Shown here: one piece after another, positions 5,377-6,875 of the stretch
Position numbering within the stretch: position 1 is the first letter of the stretch
Layout: every line of letters starts with the position of its first letter
DNA from: Dehalococcoidales bacterium
Lineage (GTDB): Bacteria; Chloroflexota; Dehalococcoidia; Dehalococcoidales; UBA5760
DNA: 6,875 nucleotides
Assembly (NCBI GenBank): GCA_016931015.1
Contig: JAFGFP010000080.1
Location: 1-6,875 of the forward strand
Reading direction: 5' to 3'
Notes under the pieces: generated by a model
What the model was told of the DNA's origin: nothing
Seen by the model: the letters and a program-made list of their open reading frames with translations, nothing else
The model's database searches: none
Position numbers and translations under genes: made by a program

Positions 5377-6875
5377 ATGGGTAAGATATGGCGGATTTCC
5401 GGGCCTCTGGTTATCGGTGAGGATATGAAAGGGGCTCAGGTTTATGAGATTGTCGAGATAGGCTCTCAGGGGCTGGTCGGCGAGGTAATCGGGCTGGAGG
5501 AGGATAGGGCCATCATCCAGGTGCATGAGGACACCCTGGAGCTTAAGGTCGGCGAGTCCATCAGGGGTACGGGCGCTATCCTGACCGCCGAGCTGGGCCC
5601 GGGAATCGTCGGCTCCATCTACGACGGACTGCAGAAGTCCCTCACCGTGCTCATGGAGCAGGGCTCGTTTATCGAGCGGGGGGCCAAGGTCTTTCCCCTG
5701 CCCCGCGATAAGAAATGGCCCTTTACCCCCACGGTCAAGGTCGGGGATAAGGTGGACGAAGGCGACATCATCGGCACCGTTCCCGAGACTCACCTCTTAG
5801 AGCACCGCATCATGGTGCCGGTGGGCATGAGGGGCGTTATTAAGAAGATAAGCGAGGGTGATTTTACCATCGAGGAGCCGATAGCCCAGATAGAGGTGGA
5901 CGGCAAGATAAAGGAAATCGCCATGCTGCGGCGCTGGCCGGTGAGAAAGCCCCGCCCCTACAAGCGGCGCTTCGCCCCCTCGAAGCTGCTGGTCACCGGG
6001 ATGCGCATTCTGGACTACATGTTCCCCCTGGCGCTCGGCGGTAAGGCGGCCATCCCCGGCGGCTTCGGTACCGGCAAGACGGTGGCCCTGCAGCAGCTGG
6101 CCCGCTGGGCTCAAACCCAGCTCAATATCTACGTCGGCTGCGGGGAGCGGGGTAACGAGATGGCCGACGTGCTCTACAGCTTTCGGCAGCTAAAGGAGCC
6201 GACCACGGGCCGTCTCCTTCAGGAGAAAGAGGTCTTTATCGCCAATACCTCCAACATGCCGGTGGTGGCGCGCGAGGCCAGCGTCTTCGTGGGCATCACC
6301 CTGGCGGAGTACTTCCGGGACATGGGCTACGATGTCCTGCTAGTGGCCGACTCGACCTCGCGCTGGGCGGAGGCGATGCGGGAAATCGGCGGGCGTCTAG
6401 AAGAAATCCCCGGCGAGGAAGGCTTCCCGGCCTACCTCGGCTCTCGTCTGTCCTCGTTCTACGAGCGGGCGGGACGGGTGGAGTGCCTCGGCGGGCCCCA
6501 GAGAGAGGGCTCGGTGACCGTGGCCGGCGCGGTGAGTCCCCCCGGGGCCGACTTCAGCGAGCCGGTAACCCAGAATACCCTGCGTATCGTGGATGCCTTC
6601 TACGCCCTGGACACCTCGCTGGCCAACAAGAGACACTTTCCGGCCATAAACTGGCTCACCAGCTACAGCCTTTACGTCGATGACGTTAGAGGCTGGTGGT
6701 CTGAGGTCAGCCCGGAGTGGGAGACGACCCGGGCCACGGCGCTCCGGCTGCTTCAGCAGGAGGCGGAGCTGGAGGAGATTGTCCGCCTGGTGGGCCCGGA
6801 GGCCCTGCCTGAGGGCGATAAGCTGGTGCTTTTGATAACCAGGATGATTCGCGAGGACTTCCTGATGCAGAGCGC
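5377..6875 (+). CDS. atpA: V/A-type ATPase catalytic subunit A, 3' end beyond the window
   Basis: About 499 codons are present and the frame is still open at the edge. The family is about 580-590 residues, so only the last part of the C-terminal helical domain is missing. In order: an N-terminal beta barrel (about 1-70); the A-specific bulge domain (about 110-185, with FTPTVKVGDKVDEGD and TVPETHLLEHRI); WPVRKPRP; and the nucleotide-binding domain. That domain has the Walker A motif GGFGTGKT (228-235, Lys234), GCGERGNEM (254-262, catalytic Glu257), and Walker B in DVLLVADSTSRWAEA (Asp325). GAVSPPGADFSEPVTQNTLRIVDAF and HFPAINWLTSYSLY follow. Unbroken motifs indicate an active catalytic subunit that hydrolyses or makes ATP with B. 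The P-loop differs from the GPFGSGKT I expect in archaeal and Thermus proteins. ATG 5377 is chosen because GGAGGTGG ends six bases upstream. The bulge domain rules out an F-type beta subunit. Confidence 0.97.
   Translation, partial: MGKIWRISGPLVIGEDMKGAQVYEIVEIGSQGLVGEVIGLEEDRAIIQVHEDTLELKVGESIRGTGAILTAELGPGIVGSIYDGLQKSLTVLMEQGSFIERGAKVFPLPRDKKWPFTPTVKVGDKVDEGDIIGTVPETHLLEHRIMVPVGMRGVIKKISEGDFTIEEPIAQIEVDGKIKEIAMLRRWPVRKPRPYKRRFAPSKLLVTGMRILDYMFPLALGGKAAIPGGFGTGKTVALQQLARWAQTQLNIYVGCGERGNEMADVLYSFRQLKEPTTGRLLQEKEVFIANTSNMPVVAREASVFVGITLAEYFRDMGYDVLLVADSTSRWAEAMREIGGRLEEIPGEEGFPAYLGSRLSSFYERAGRVECLGGPQREGSVTVAGAVSPPGADFSEPVTQNTLRIVDAFYALDTSLANKRHFPAINWLTSYSLYVDDVRGWWSEVSPEWETTRATALRLLQQEAELEEIVRLVGPEALPEGDKLVLLITRMIREDFLMQS

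Noticed and set aside
5361..5384. Seven-codon open frame (MEVASYG) overlapping the start of subunit A
   Set aside because: Its ATG is part of the sequence leading into the Shine-Dalgarno site of A and it has no ribosome site of its own; a chance frame.
5359..5793. Antisense open frame of 144 codons opposite the A subunit, and similar ones further right
   Set aside because: The opposite strand encodes unmistakable A-subunit sequence. GC-rich third positions commonly leave long antisense frames, and no ribosome sites are seen for these.

Overview
The window carries most of a bacterial V/A-type (rotary) ATPase operon, all on the + strand. It begins inside the 3' end of an upstream membrane-protein gene and ends inside the catalytic A subunit gene. 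The gene order is H(G-like)-I-K-E-C-F-A, which I recall as the order of the ntp operon of Enterococcus hirae and the V/A-ATPase operon of Thermus. B and D subunit genes are therefore expected just past the right edge. The DNA is moderately GC-rich, with Shine-Dalgarno sites before most genes, one TTG start and frequent AGG and ATA codons. This indicates a bacterium. A Chloroflexota (Dehalococcoidia-like) or similar anaerobe is only a guess; nothing here fixes the phylum.

Layout: 1-174 is the C-terminal 57 codons of an integral membrane protein, possibly a CaCA-type cation antiporter. 175-506 is a noncoding control region of about 330 bp. It has a good promoter candidate (TATAAT at 217-222), then a 14-bp tandem repeat of three good units and one decayed unit (227-282), a small hairpin (295-317), a 10-bp perfect palindrome (364-373) and the Shine-Dalgarno site of the first gene. 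From 507 to the end are seven ATPase genes with gaps of 25 bp or less. Two junctions (H/I and C/F) are 4-bp ATGA overlaps, so a single transcript with translational coupling is likely.

How the parts fit: A (with B, outside the window) forms the ATP-hydrolysing or ATP-making head. E and the H/G-like protein form the peripheral stalks, which anchor to the N-terminal domain of I. F (with D, outside) is the central shaft, and C is the funnel that sets the shaft on the membrane ring. K forms the ring, and the membrane half of I carries the ions. All the residues I recall as the Na+ site of E. hirae NtpK have counterparts in K, so Na+ rather than H+ coupling is the best prediction.

I do not see a wholly new system here. 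The parts least explained by known families are the repeat-bearing leader, the Na+-type ring signature together with an extra glutamate in K, and a variant P-loop in A.
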